In this document: piece by piece, positions 18,803 through 30,487 of the stretch
Layout of the letters: each line of letters begins with the position of its first letter
Position numbering within the stretch: the stretch's first letter is position 1
Source: Watersipora subatra
Lineage: Eukaryota; Bryozoa; Gymnolaemata; Cheilostomatida; Watersiporidae
NCBI RefSeq assembly: GCF_963576615.1
Contig: NC_088708.1
Location: forward strand, 8,804,001-8,868,000
Direction of reading: 5' to 3'
DNA length: 64,000 bases
Notes under the pieces: generated by a model
Database searches by the model: none
Told to the model about the DNA's origin: nothing
Seen by the model: the letters and a program-made list of their open reading frames with translations, nothing else
Program-made: the position numbers and the translations under genes

Positions 18803-20344
18803 TGAAGTAAATTCTACTCGACAAGGATAGACAACTCCCAACTCAAGAGCGAGTTCACACCAACTTGATAAGTCAATAAACAGACTTGTGGGTGAGCCGA
18901 TAAACAGACTCGAGAGTGAGCCGATAAACAGACTCGAGAGTGAGCCGATAAACAGACTCGAGAGTGAGCCGATAAACAGACTCGATGGTGAGCCGATAAG
19001 CAGACTCGTGGGTGAGCCGATAAACAGACTCGCGGGTGAGCCGATAAACAGACTCGATGGTGAGCCGATAAACAGACTCGATGGTGAGCCGATAAACAGA
19101 CTCGATGGTGAGCCGATAAACAGACTCGATGGTGAGCCGATAAACAAACTCGATGGTGAGCCGCTAAACAGACTCGATGGTGAGCCGATAAACAGACTCG
19201 ATGGTGAGCCGATAAACAGACTCGATGGTGAGCCGATAAACAGACTCGATGGTGAGCCGATAAACAGACTCGATGGTGAGCCGATAAACAGACTCGATGG
19301 TGAGCCGATAAACAGACTCGATGGTGAGCCGATAAACAGACTCGATGGTGAGCCGATAAACAGACTCGAGAGTGAGCCGATAAACAGACTCGTGGGTGAG
19401 CTGATGAACAGACTCGATGGTGTCTTTTCTCAACTATTACACCCTAGCAAGCCAAGCGCAATAATTCTTGATGTTCGGTCAATAGCACTTATAGTGAATG
19501 CAGCTATGATACGCTGGCTAATATCACAATGCTAAAGTCAGAAACAGTGACAAGAATGTTATACCTATTTGCTTTTCAAACTCAAGCAGAGCTTGTTTGT
19601 AAAGAACGCAGTATCTTTATTGGTGTTATATCTCCCAGTACCAAGCAGTAACAACCAACAATGATCAAACCGGCAGGTTATATAGCAATCCCAAGAAAAA
19701 TCCACAATTGATTGGCTGCACAGTAATCAGGTCAACCAATTCCACAATAACATATTTCGAATACAAAAACAATAACATTTGTCACTAACTAATCACGCAA
19801 TTCGAGTATTAATAATTTTTTTAGTGTTTGTATAGTAACATGCAAATCTTAGAACAATATGGTAATAAATGGTTAACATAAAAAAATTGCTAGTATCACA
19901 CATACATACACTCTACATTGAACAAGTGTTAAGCGTGCGCCTTATAAATGACTATTCAAATTTGTCTTAATTGCGATGAACGTAATATAGATCCGTTGAG
20001 TTAGCAATTTGAAGCTGCCGGATTATAGGCTTAGAAAAGACGTCATCAACTCTTACGCATTCTGACGTCTACAAATACGGGTACACACTGATTGACAGCT
20101 CATTCGCTTTTACAAGCATGAAGTGGGGTCCAAGACCATTCGCCCATCGGTAGATCCTATTGGGCACGACAGTGACCCTCTCGGGCTACTGGACTCACCA
20201 GTCAAAATCGATTTTTGAGTGCCAGTAGTCTCACCAACCACCTCAGCCCTTTTCAGGGCTATCATTTCCGTTTTAAGGGTTTTGTTCTGCGACAACAATG
20301 GTGGAAACTCGGTGTCGTACTTGTCGTCCACTTTTTTTATTACA
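18803..20344 (-). repeat. 3' LTR of the Gypsy element (1542 bp)
   Basis: In plus orientation begins TGAAGTAAATTC and ends TTTTTATTACA. Matches the 5' LTR with about ten substitutions outside the array, and is 144 bp longer because it has six more 24-bp repeat units. Confidence 0.93.
18885..19425. repeat. 24-bp tandem array in the 3' LTR (about 22 units)
   Basis: Unit of the form GTGAGCCGATAAACAGACTC plus four variable bases (GATG, GAGA, GTGG, GCGG). The 24-bp length leaves a long frame open on both strands; these ORFs are not genes. Confidence 0.92.
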
Positions 20345-20356
20345 CTGTCCCCTCCT
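20345..20356 (-). promoter_or_regulatory. Polypurine tract
   Basis: AGGAGGGGACAG on the minus strand, directly next to the 3' LTR; primes plus-strand DNA synthesis. Confidence 0.8.
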
Positions 20357-21351
20357 AAGGCAGAATTCTGTCCCAGAATAGCTGATAGCTTATCATTGTC
20401 TGTTTGCATTTTGTTGAGCCAATAATTTTGTAGATGCATTGGCCTTTTGGTTACCCTAGAAGGTCGCTGCTTTGCGTCAGGGTTGGTTGGCTTCACCGAC
20501 GTTTCCGCGGCAGGGGGTTCGAGCTCAAAACTAGTTGCTACATCTTCTGCACTTCCCCCAAATCTTGGTCTGCGGGCCCGAGCATTCTCTCCTGGAGGAG
20601 CGCTTGTACCAGCTTCCTGGTACAGTTTAATCCGGTCTTCGTGCTGTACAGACAATTTTCCGTTTCGCTCCATTTCGTACGTTTGATAGGGCAGAGATTT
20701 GGTAATGCGGTAAGGCCCAACATACTTGGGTTGAAGTTTTGTTCCTCTACCTTTTGTCTTAAAGTATGATTTGAGCCAGATTTGATCACCTTTGACAAAT
20801 TTTGGCTCTTCTTCACTGTCATCCGTCCGAGGTTTGAATTTTTAATGCTGTCGTAGTTTTATGTATGCGGTCTGCATGTCTTTTTGTAGTTGTGCAGCAT
20901 ACTCGTCTTCTGTAAAATCCAACCCGGTGGTCGGACATCTCGCCCTAGCATCAATGAGTTGGGTGTCTCTCCAGTGCTTCGATGTGGCGTAGCCCGTATG
21001 ATCCGCATGATTTGGGGCACTAGGTGATCCCATTCCTTGTGTTCTGACTCGGCCAGCATAGCCCTCAAGGAATTTCCCAGTGTCCGGTTCAATCTTTCCA
21101 CTATCAAATTTCCCTGGGGATGATAGGGAGCGCAACGGGTTTTCTTGCAGTTCCATAATTCACAGCAGACCCTAAATAGAGCTGACTCAAACTGTGCTCC
21201 TTGGTCCGTGTGTATTGTTTCAGGGATCCCAAAGTAGCTAAACACTCGCTCATCTAGAACCTTAGCTACTGTTGAGGCCTGCCCATCACGGATTGGAATG
21301 GCGTCGTACCATCTGGTGAAATGATCTGCGAGGACTAAAATCGGGGTGTTA
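20345..21351 (-). pseudogene. Integrase core and C-terminal part of pol, frameshifted
   Basis: Continues pol after the frame break at about 21352-21380. The frame 21245-20859 holds the DDE core (HTDQGAQFES, then PYHPQGN...VERLNRTL). A second shift at about 20900-20960 is followed by a stop at 20842-20844. The GPY-type C-terminal module and tail resume in the frame that includes 20673-20110 and run into the LTR. An integrase of this kind would be non-functional. Confidence 0.8.
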
Positions 21352-23880
21352 CCATCGGTAGTCTCTGGCAGGGGCCCACAAATCTACCGCAATAACCTGC
21401 CATGGTCTTCCGGCCCCCAGCTTGTTTTGGGGATCAGAGTGTCGGTGGCGTGCTGGTTTTGCTTTCTGACAAGCAACACATCCATTCACCCACTTCCTGA
21501 CATAACTCGTCATGCCAGGCCAAAACCAATTTTGGCGGATTATGGCCAGGGTCTTATTAAAACCAAGATGGGCAGATTGATGCGCGGTCTGTGTTACCTC
21601 TGCTTGTTTAACACGGGGACATATCACCCTTGAGACTCGTCTACTTTGATAAGGCAACTCTACGTGCAGCACACCAGATTCATCTAATTTTAGGTGCTCC
21701 CATAATTTAACTAGCTTTTCTGCCTGCCATCCCAGGTACCGGTCTGAAGGGGGTTTCTGTTCCCGGACCCCATGATACACATCCCCAATGTGCTCATCCA
21801 ACTCCTGAGCCTTGGCCAAATCAATTTGCCGTCCCGCTAGATGAGTGGATACTGCATCAATGCGTACTGGCTGCATTTGGGATGCTTCGGGGACAAGGTA
21901 GCGTTGGCATTGCTTGCAATCTTGGCAGATCTGCCGACTTAGTCCGTCTGCATTATTATGTTTCAGCCCCTTGCGGTGCTTCAAGGTAAATTCAAATTCC
22001 GAGAGTACCTCGAACCATCGGGCTAGCTGACCTGTCGGCGTTGAAGCTCGCAGTAACCATGGCAAGCTGGCATGGTCGGTGCGTATCTCAAATTTCCGTC
22101 CATATAGTTGCGGACGGAAATGTTTTAGGGCCTTCACAATAGCCAGTAGCTCCAGCCGCGTCACACAATAGTTCGCTTCTTCCGGTGAGTGCATCTTAGA
22201 ATAGTATGCAATTACTCTCTCTTGACCATCTTGTTCTTGTGCCAGGACCGCTCCAGAAGCCACTTGGCTTGCGTCCGTATCTAGAATGAATGGTTTCGAG
22301 TAGTCCGGATAGGCCAGCCCCGGCGCAGTTGCCAGATGATTCTTGAGAGTCTGAAAGGCATGCTGACACTCGTTGTCCCAGCAAAATTCTGCTCGGGTAG
22401 AACACAACTGGCTGAGTGGTAGAGATAGCTCTGCATAATTTGCAATGAACCTGCGGTAATACCCACAAGTGCCCAGAAAGGCCCTGACATCAGACTTATG
22501 CTTGGGCAAGGGCCATTCGCTAACAGCTTCAATTTTAATCGCATCGGTTTCCACCCCATCAGCGCTCACCACATGCCCCAGGTAATGTATCCTCTCCCCG
22601 AAAAGCGTGCATTTAGATGGCTTCAGCTTTAATCCGGCAGCCTGGAGTCTGTGAAAGACCTCTTCCAAGCGTTCTAGGTGAGTGTCAAAATCGGCAGAGA
22701 ACACAATTATGTCATCTAGGTAGATCAACAGTGTGCGCCAATGCAAGCCCCGTAGAACTGTTTCCATTAATCGTTCGAATGTAGATGGTGCTGAGGTAAG
22801 GCCGAAAGGAAGAACTTGCCACTCCCAAAGACCGGATCTAGTAGTAAAAGCGGCAGCTTCCTTGGCAGAACTTTCTAGCTCCACTTGCCAATAGCCACTG
22901 GCAAGATCTAGAGTACTGAACCACTTGCTACCACCCAAGGCATCCAAGCTATCATCAATTCTAGGGAGAGGGTATGCATCCTTGGTGGTGAGTTCGTTCA
23001 GCTTACGGTAGTCCACACAGAAGCGCCAGCTGCCGTCTTTCTTTTTCACCAACACAACTGGGAAGCTCCAAGCGCCATGGCCCTCCTTGACTAGGCCATG
23101 TTCCTTGAGCTCTTGCACTTGCTTCTCTATTTCTGCCTCTTGAACAGGGCCATGCCGATAAGGCCTTTGTTTGATGGGTCGTGCATCTCTAACCAAAGGA
23201 ATGGTATGCTGGACAACAGCTGTCCTTCCAAGATCATACTTGCCTGTACTGAAAATTGACTGATTTTTCTGCAATAACCCCATTGTCCTTTTTACTTGGT
23301 TATCGTCCAACTTATGACACCATTGTTGAAAAGCATTCTCAAGGTCTTCCGGAAGCGCTCCATTGGTCGGCCCCATGTTTGGGTTATCTTCCACCGCCCC
23401 AACTATGGAACAGCTTGCGATGACCTGTCCCGACTTCAGCTCAATTTCCGCATCTGAATAGTTCATTATGCGTATACAGACATCTTGATTTTTCGGTTGA
23501 TGTATGGATGAGGCCACTACTAGCCCTGGCAGCCCGCCAGTGTGCTCTATACACGCTGCCCCATGCCTCCAAACGCTATTCAACCTAGCTTGAACGAGCT
23601 TCTCACTACAGGGTAGAATGGATGTAGTGTATTTGGCCTGGACCTTGACCTGCAAGGGCTCTCCGTTGGCAGCACAGCAATCGATCTTCTGTCCTTGGCA
23701 GACCAGCTGATTGTTCTTGAAATCAATCTGGCAGTTAAAGTTCTTGAAAAAATCAAAACCCAGCAGGATATGGTTATCTATTTCGGCAATAATAAAGTTC
23801 GTTACAAACACTTCATTGCCCATCTTCAATGTGACTTTTGTTGTCCCTTCCAATGGAATTCGTTGGCCATCTGCAAGCAC
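21349..23880 (-). CDS. Gypsy pol: protease end, reverse transcriptase, RNase H, integrase zinc domain
   Basis: An open stretch of 843 codons. Residues 1-60 are the end of the aspartic protease (ILLGFDFF). About 230-420 is the reverse transcriptase, with the catalytic YLDD near residue 386. About 530-650 is RNase H (LDTDAS). About 745-800 is the HHCC zinc domain of integrase (H...H...CVAC). The true pol frame extends upstream, overlapping the end of gag in the -1 frame, and includes the protease active site DSG, but a TGA at 23959-23961 interrupts it. At the other end the frame breaks just after VDLWAP. Confidence 0.9.
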   Translation of the reverse strand: MLADGQRIPLEGTTKVTLKMGNEVFVTNFIIAEIDNHILLGFDFFKNFNCQIDFKNNQLVCQGQKIDCCAANGEPLQVKVQAKYTTSILPCSEKLVQARLNSVWRHGAACIEHTGGLPGLVVASSIHQPKNQDVCIRIMNYSDAEIELKSGQVIASCSIVGAVEDNPNMGPTNGALPEDLENAFQQWCHKLDDNQVKRTMGLLQKNQSIFSTGKYDLGRTAVVQHTIPLVRDARPIKQRPYRHGPVQEAEIEKQVQELKEHGLVKEGHGAWSFPVVLVKKKDGSWRFCVDYRKLNELTTKDAYPLPRIDDSLDALGGSKWFSTLDLASGYWQVELESSAKEAAAFTTRSGLWEWQVLPFGLTSAPSTFERLMETVLRGLHWRTLLIYLDDIIVFSADFDTHLERLEEVFHRLQAAGLKLKPSKCTLFGERIHYLGHVVSADGVETDAIKIEAVSEWPLPKHKSDVRAFLGTCGYYRRFIANYAELSLPLSQLCSTRAEFCWDNECQHAFQTLKNHLATAPGLAYPDYSKPFILDTDASQVASGAVLAQEQDGQERVIAYYSKMHSPEEANYCVTRLELLAIVKALKHFRPQLYGRKFEIRTDHASLPWLLRASTPTGQLARWFEVLSEFEFTLKHRKGLKHNNADGLSRQICQDCKQCQRYLVPEASQMQPVRIDAVSTHLAGRQIDLAKAQELDEHIGDVYHGVREQKPPSDRYLGWQAEKLVKLWEHLKLDESGVLHVELPYQSRRVSRVICPRVKQAEVTQTAHQSAHLGFNKTLAIIRQNWFWPGMTSYVRKWVNGCVACQKAKPARHRHSDPQNKLGAGRPWQVIAVDLWAPARDYRW

Positions 23881-23958
23881 ACCCTGGCCTTCAAAAGGTA
23901 GGGGGTGGGTGAAGAAAGACGGGGGTAGCTGTTGTAGGACTCTTTTAGGAATTATGGA

Positions 23959-23961
23959 TCA
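23959..23961 (-). other. In-frame TGA in the protease of the Gypsy element
   Basis: The pol frame reads L-L-D-S-G-C-S then TGA, then open sequence resumes. A CGA-to-TGA change would explain it. It removes read-through from gag into RT. Confidence 0.75.
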
Positions 23962-24098
23962 GGAACAACCACTATCGAGAAGAAGCGTAAATTTTGTCTT
24001 TCCTACCTGAGCCCGAACATAATACGATGTGGCCTCGGAAGGTTGACAGAAACTAACTAGTGTGTCACCCCTTAGGTTTGGTTCAGCTTGTCCGGGGC

Positions 24099-25040
24099 CT
24101 ATGACTGCTGAACTGATTCGTTTCCCGCCTTCTTTTGTCTGCAGTCACAAGAAATATGTCCTAAACCCTGACAATTGTAGCAGCGTATGTCCTTGGTGGT
24201 TCGAGGCCTCCGGTTAGCCGCCAGTCCATTTAACAGCTCACGCTGGGAGGTTGCCAACTGTCTTTGTGATTCCACCAATTTCTGGGTTAGTTCCATTTGC
24301 ATGGAAGCAAATTTATCCAGCATTTCCTTTTGAGAGTTGCGAAACTCTTCAGCCTGCAGCTCTATTTGCTTCTTCAGGTTTTGGACGTCCTCTGTCTCTA
24401 ACCGGTGGATCCCTACATCGCCAGTTGTCATTGAGCGATATTTATGGATGATATCGACTGCCTCTGCGAGAGAACTTGGTGGTGACAACCGTAATGTCCA
24501 TGCCAATTGTGGCATTGTTGACACTGCACACCGAACTTCCTGTTTCGCTTGTTGATCCTGTTGATCAGTCGTTAAATTTGGGTACGCCTTTTTCACCAAT
24601 GTCATTACTTTTTCCCCAAATTTATGAACGCTTTCTTTAGGTTTTAACTTCAACCCCCGCAAAAGAGTATTTGCCATATCTGTAGTGAGTCCATACTGCG
24701 ATTGTAGCTTGTCGTACACTTCCTCACATGAGTCGCCAGTAGTTCCCATTGTAGCAGGGCCCTTTAGGGATAGCCGCAGACGTAGCTTCTTCTCAGCATC
24801 ACTCCATCTATTATGTTTAGCAATGGCTTCATAGCTAGTGATAAATGTGTCTACATCTTCTGTTCCATCAAATGTGGGTGCGGAGATTGGATGATGTGGT
24901 GGGACAGCTGCCTTCATGTGTGGTCGCCCTATTTCTTCCTCATCACCACTGTAATGGTCACGACACCCCCGTTCCATTTCTAGCCTCTCTTTCTCTAACC
25001 TTTCCTTTTCTAACCTTTGTCGTCGAGTGCGTGTAGGCAT
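24099..25040 (-). CDS. Gypsy gag, 313 aa with CCHC zinc knuckle
   Basis: Structural protein that packages the element's RNA. The N-terminus is highly charged (repeated RLEKE). The middle part has the usual Gypsy capsid pattern (ISAPTFDGTEDVDTFITSYE). The C-terminal knuckle CYNCQGLGHISCDC (about residues 287-300) fits CX2CX4HX4C. The ORF is intact. Pol follows in the -1 frame with a short overlap. Confidence 0.9.
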   Translation of the reverse strand: MPTRTRRQRLEKERLEKERLEMERGCRDHYSGDEEEIGRPHMKAAVPPHHPISAPTFDGTEDVDTFITSYEAIAKHNRWSDAEKKLRLRLSLKGPATMGTTGDSCEEVYDKLQSQYGLTTDMANTLLRGLKLKPKESVHKFGEKVMTLVKKAYPNLTTDQQDQQAKQEVRCAVSTMPQLAWTLRLSPPSSLAEAVDIIHKYRSMTTGDVGIHRLETEDVQNLKKQIELQAEEFRNSQKEMLDKFASMQMELTQKLVESQRQLATSQRELLNGLAANRRPRTTKDIRCYNCQGLGHISCDCRQKKAGNESVQQS

Positions 25041-25071
25041 TCTGGGTTCGTCTAGATTGCTCTAGCAGAAA

Positions 25072-25090
25072 GATCCCACTGCTGCCACCA
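25072..25090 (-). promoter_or_regulatory. Primer binding site, tRNA-Leu type
   Basis: One base inside the 5' LTR. The plus strand reads GATCCCACTGCTGCCACCA, the 3' end of a tRNA including CCA, closest to animal tRNA-Leu from memory. Confidence 0.75.
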
Positions 25091-25091
25091 G

Positions 25092-26489
25092 TGAAGTAAA
25101 TTCTACTCGACGAGGATAGACAACTCCCAACTCAAGAGCGAGTTCACACCAGCTTGATAAGTCAATAAACAGACTTGTGGGTGAGCCGATAAACAGACTC
25201 GAGAGTGAGCCGATAAACAGACTCGAGAGTGAGCCGATAAACAGACTCGATGGTGAGCCGCTAAACAGACTCGATGGTGAGCCGATAAACAGACTCGATG
25301 GTGAGCCGATAAACAGACTCGATGGTGAGCCGATAAACAGACTCGATGGTGAGCCGATAAACAGACTAGATGGTGAGCCGATAAACAGACTCGATGGTGA
25401 GCCGATAAACAGACTCGATGGTGAGCCGATAAACAGACTCGATGGTGAGCCGATAAACAGACTCGATGGTGAGCCGATAAACAGACTCGATGGTGAGCCG
25501 ATAAACAGACTCGAGAGTGAGCCGATAAACAGACTCGTGGGTGAGCTGATGAACAGACTCGATGGTGTCTTTTCTCAACTATTACACCCTAGCAAGCCAA
25601 GCGCAATAATTCTTGATGTTCGGTCAATAGCACTTATAGTGAATGCAGCTATGATACGCTGGCTAATATCACAATGCTAAAGTCAGAAACAGTGACAAGA
25701 ATGTTATACCTATTTGCTTTTCAAACTCAACCAGAGCTTGTTTGTAAAGAACGCAGTATCTTTATTGGTGTTATATCTCCCAGTACCAAGCAGTAACAAC
25801 CGACAATGATCAAACCGGCAGGTTATATAGCAATCCCAAGAAAAATCCACAATTGATTGGCTGCACAGTAATCAGGTCAACCAATTCCACAATAACATAT
25901 TTCGAATACAAAAACAATAACATTTGTCACTAACTAATCACGCAATTCGAGTATTAATAATTTTTTTAGTGTTTGTATAGTAACATGCAAATCTTAGTAC
26001 AATATGGTAATAAATGGTTAACATAAAAAAATTGCTAGTATCACACATACATACACTCTACATTGAACAAGTGTTAAGCGTGCGCCTTATAAATGACTAT
26101 TCAAATTTGTCTTAATTGCGATGAACGTAATATAGATCCGTTGAGTTAGCAATTTGAAGCTGCCTGATTATAGGCTTAGAAAAGACGTCATCAACTCTTA
26201 TGCATTCTGACGTCTACAAATACGGGTACACACTGATTGACAGCTCATTCGCTTTTACAAGCATGAAGTGGGGTCCAAGACCATTCGCCCATCGGTAGAT
26301 CCTATGGGGGACGACAGTGACCCTCTCGGGCTACTGGACTCACCAGTCAAAATCGATTTTTGAGTGCCAGTAGTCTCACCAACCACCTCAGCCCTTTTCA
26401 GGGCTATCATTTCCGTTTTAAGTGTTTTGTTCTGCGACGACAATGGTGGAAACTCGGTGTCGTACTTGTCGTCCACTTTTTTTATTACA
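25092..26489 (-). repeat. 5' LTR of the Gypsy element (1398 bp)
   Basis: Same ends as the other LTR, with about 16 units of the 24-bp array (25174-25567). It is followed by AACT, matching the duplication on the far side. Confidence 0.93.
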
Positions 26490-26493
26490 AACT

Positions 26494-27949
26494 ATAGTGA
26501 TTAGGCATGTTTGGCTCCATTATATTTTGCGCTGCTACGTTCTACACTTGGAAAATAATCAATCAAGTTTGGTAATATATGTGTTTGCATGCATAGTAAT
26601 AGCTGCGCTGATATGATATTAGGCTTCAATTTATAGACTATGTGGATGCAGATGCGCTTCTTAACTAGGTGTAGCTATTGCTGATCTATAATTATGAAGC
26701 TCTCACTACAAAACAGCTTCACTCAACTTGTTGAATCACATTTGCTGCCTATTAGTCTTCTTTTAGATGGTACATTGCGACGTACATGATTCACTCAGCA
26801 AAAGAACTGTCTGTGTGCCAGCACTGTTGCAGCTTGATGGCTGTGGACATTTTGATTACTTCTGGTTTGATCTCTACTTTGTGATGTGATAGCCTAGACA
26901 GCAAAAAAATATTTCAGTCTCATTTCCACCCTTTGACAGAATACTATTCAAGTTGCTGGTTTTACTTTTTTGCCGCTGCGGGCCGTACATTTTACTCAGC
27001 CTATCATGCGTAAAAATATATCTCTCCTGGACAGGTGACAAAGGCATGCTTTCCTCAATTATTGATGTAATATATGTGATATAAACTGAAATTAATACAG
27101 TGTTGTTATTATAAACCAGTATATTCTTTTGTCAATTTTATATCCCAAGTTTGTATTATTATGTGTCTTTACCTATTTTTAGTATGATAGTTTCACTGTG
27201 TTTACATTGATGTTCACTATGGCATCAACAATCGGCCACTAAATAAAATAAACTGCACCATTGGCACCATTCTAACATCAGTTGCAACCTTTCGCCGCAT
27301 CTTAATTTTAACCTGGAGAGATGTTACACAAAGAGTTGTCCATTCTTTGAGGCTTTAGCCAAGAGATCACTCTTCTGATGCAGCAAATTAGAGGACACTA
27401 CCTTTCTGGGTCCTAATAAGTGAATGTAGCAAAGGAGACTCCACTGCCTTGTTGTTGCAGTGTAGAAAATAGGCAGCCCAGCTCCTGCTTGCTTCTTGCC
27501 GTTTGCTTGCCAACCACCTTAAGATTGTTTTTGTAATTGCTTAAAAAATCCAGAGAGGTTTGAAGCTTTTAGTCATAGGTATATTGTGTGCAAGAATGAA
27601 TCTTTACTACAGAGCATTTACTTAAATACATAGTCATATGCTTATAGAATTTCTTTGTATTTTGTTTAATTCAATCAAAAACTCAAAAATCGTTTCTTGT
27701 TTAAACTGTCAACAGTAAGCCTATCAAAACAAACGATAGCAGCTAATATGGAAAGTCAGATACTAATACAAACTAGTAATAAGAAATGTTGTGGGCATGA
27801 ACCATGATGAATACTTCAAAAACTTACTTTCAGTATTAAAATAACTGCATCATTTGAAACTATGTAAAAACTTATACTATAAGTAAAAACAAAATAAAAA
27901 ATTCTCTTATTGCTGTTTTTACCTTAGAAACACATCAATAAAAGTCTAG
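26494..27949. other. No recognised feature
   Basis: AT-rich DNA without supported genes or element ends. Confidence 0.4.
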
Positions 27950-28712
27950 ATGATGTGTAAGCTCAGTGATAGAGCTACATGACATAACTGACTCGGTGAT
28001 AGAAATACTTGACATAACTTACTTAGTGACAGAGTCAGTGATAGAGATACTTGACATAACTTACTCAGTGATAGAGTGAGTGATAGAAATACATGACATA
28101 ACTGACTCGGTGATAGAAATACTTGACATAACTTACTTAGTGACAGAGTCAGTGATAGAGATACTTGACATAACTTACTCAGTGATAGAGTGAGTGATAG
28201 AAATACATGACATAACTGACTCGGTGATAGAAATACTTGACATAACTTACTTAGTGACAGAGTCAGTGATAGAGATACTTGACATAACTTACTCAGTGAA
28301 AGAGTGAGTTTTAGAGACACCCGACATAACTTACTCAGTGATAGAGTCAGTGATAGAGATACCTGACATAACTTACTCAGTGATATAGCGAGTTAGAGAG
28401 ATACCTGACATAACTTACTCAGTGATAGAGTGAGTGATAGAGATACCTGACATAACTTACTCAGTGATATAGCGAGTTAGAGAGATACCTGACATAACTT
28501 ACTCAGTGATAGAGTGAGTGATAGAGATACCTGACATAACTTACTCAGTGACAGAGTCAGTGATAGAGATACCTGACATAACTTACTCAGTGATATAGCG
28601 AGTTAGAGAGATACCTGACATAACTTACTCAGTGATAGAGTGAGTGATAGAGATACCCGACATAACTTACTCAGTGATAGAGTGAGTGATAGAGATACCC
28701 GACATAACTTAC
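27950..28712. repeat. 42-bp minisatellite
   Basis: About 18 variants of a 42-bp unit containing GACATAACTTACTCAGTGATAG and GTGATAGAGATAC-type blocks. The first part shows a higher-order pattern, with a three-unit block repeated. Minus-strand ORFs here are repeat artefacts. Confidence 0.85.
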
Positions 28713-30480
28713 TAAAGCTTTTACTAAATATAGCTTTAAATTTTCTACCAGCTTTATTTCTTTTGCCTTTGGTTTCATATATTGTAGGTTGGAAGTTTAT
28801 CTGTACAAATACTGTAGCCAGGTTTACCTGAGACAAATACTTGCTCAAATTTTACATGCCTGTCAAAAGGTTTGTCTGTAGAGGCGATCTTAAGGCATAG
28901 TTGGGATGTACTTTCTGCTCATAATACCACATTCCCGTATATTGTGGTATTTTTCCATGCATCACTGTATAAAGACATTACGGTATTTCCTAAAAATCCT
29001 GCTTTGGTTGGTTCTGTCTAAGAGGTTAGCTGGTATTAAGATAGCCAGGAGTTGAGCAGTTTAGGCAAGAAGTTTTTTGGTGCTATTAAACTCTTTTTGC
29101 TTGACTTATTGTCAATCTATTTTATGCATTTATATTTGCTAAGTATAGAAATGTTTTGTATTTTTACTCACAAAGACATCCAATTAGTATATTGTATAGT
29201 TGCCCAGAGCGCACAATTGTTTTTAGACCAGAATTCAATACGTATGTGTCTAGCCTCTGTCTTTGACCGACCGTTCTGCTTTTTAAATGCTGGAAAGTTA
29301 ATGTCATATCACTCAAGCATTGTTTGTTGTTGTTGGGTGTGATGTTGGTAGTATTGTGTTAGTGAGCTATAATCAGCATGACTGTGTGAACTTCAGTAGT
29401 TTAATGTAAGGACCACTAAACAGCTACAAACAGATCTGACATGAACTCACCAATAAGAATAAACTGATGATACATGTACATATGAAACACAAGTGTAACT
29501 TACGAATGTGTATGATTATGGTGAAGTCTAGCATTTCATGAAAATTTGTCGTGTTTGTGCTCCTGGCATGGCAATTTAGATTTATCTCCTTGTCAAAGGT
29601 GACGAGTTTAAATTTTAAGAAAATTCTAGATAATGGCGAAGCTTTTAACATCAAAGATCAATAAGGTTTCAGCCCACGGGCATTAGATAAATAGTATGAA
29701 AAGTCTACTCATTTAAGGCCCTATTTCTATATGCACAAGGTCAATAAATTGGCTTCTGACTACCTTACTGCAAGATAACGTGACAGCGCACTCAGCTAAA
29801 GCTTTTTAACTATAATTTTTTATACGCGTACACTTGTTTTTATTCTACTGATGCATCCAGCAACCTTTTTTGAAGGATTAACCAATATACAAGTTTGCTG
29901 TGAAAAACTTACTTGTCTGCGAAGTCGATATGTTATTTCAATGCTAAAAACAATGAAATTATATAATCTTTAGGCTGATTGTAATATGTTACTATCTCGG
30001 AATAAAATTTACAATTCACATCAAGTCAAATCAATTAATCGCATTCGCCCCATAATGGGGCATTAGAGCGATATCTTTATTAGGTAACATGAGTAGATTA
30101 CTCTTAGTTTGAGCTTCTTCCTTCCTATTCCCTTTCTTCTTTTTTTATCTCAATTCTCTCCTCCCCTTCCTTTCCTTTTCTCTCCCATTTTCCTTCTTTT
30201 TTTATTGTGTTTTTTAAGTTTGGTTGAGGCAATGTTGTTGTTAAAGTGGACGGTAGGGATTAGGTGGGGGCAAGAACTTTTAATGAATATTTAAGGCTCT
30301 TAGTAGGGTTGTGCAAAAAAAGAAAAAGAAAAAAGGGGCTAGCTGTTAAGGGTTCGCACAAAAAAGGAGTGTTTTTTAACATTGGTGTTGATTGCACCTT
30401 TAGTACTTCTGTGGCGTGTATTGTGTAAGTGGGCATTTGAGAAAAAATGGTTTGGTATTGCAATTTCTTCCCTTGTTATT
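28713..30480. other. No gene recognised; probably includes LINE 3' flank
   Basis: AT-rich. The last few hundred bases are downstream of the minus-strand LINE relic (30488-31075) and may be its 3' UTR; no end can be fixed. Confidence 0.35.
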
Positions 30481-30487
30481 TTGTTTT

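Larger units (their letters stand above)
18803..26489 (-). mobile_element. Gypsy-type LTR retrotransposon, full length, inactivated (7.7 kb)
   Basis: Minus-strand element with LTRs at both ends (TG...CA), a 4-bp target duplication AACT (18799-18802, 26490-26493), a tRNA-Leu-like primer site, gag, pol ordered PR-RT-RNase H-IN (the Gypsy order), and a polypurine tract. LTRs are nearly identical outside a tandem array, so insertion is fairly recent, yet pol has a stop and frameshifts. No envelope gene seen. Confidence 0.93.

Noticed and set aside
18740..19535. Long ORFs with GEPINRLD-type repeats
   Set aside because: Produced by the 24-bp array inside the Gypsy LTR, and equally open on the other strand.
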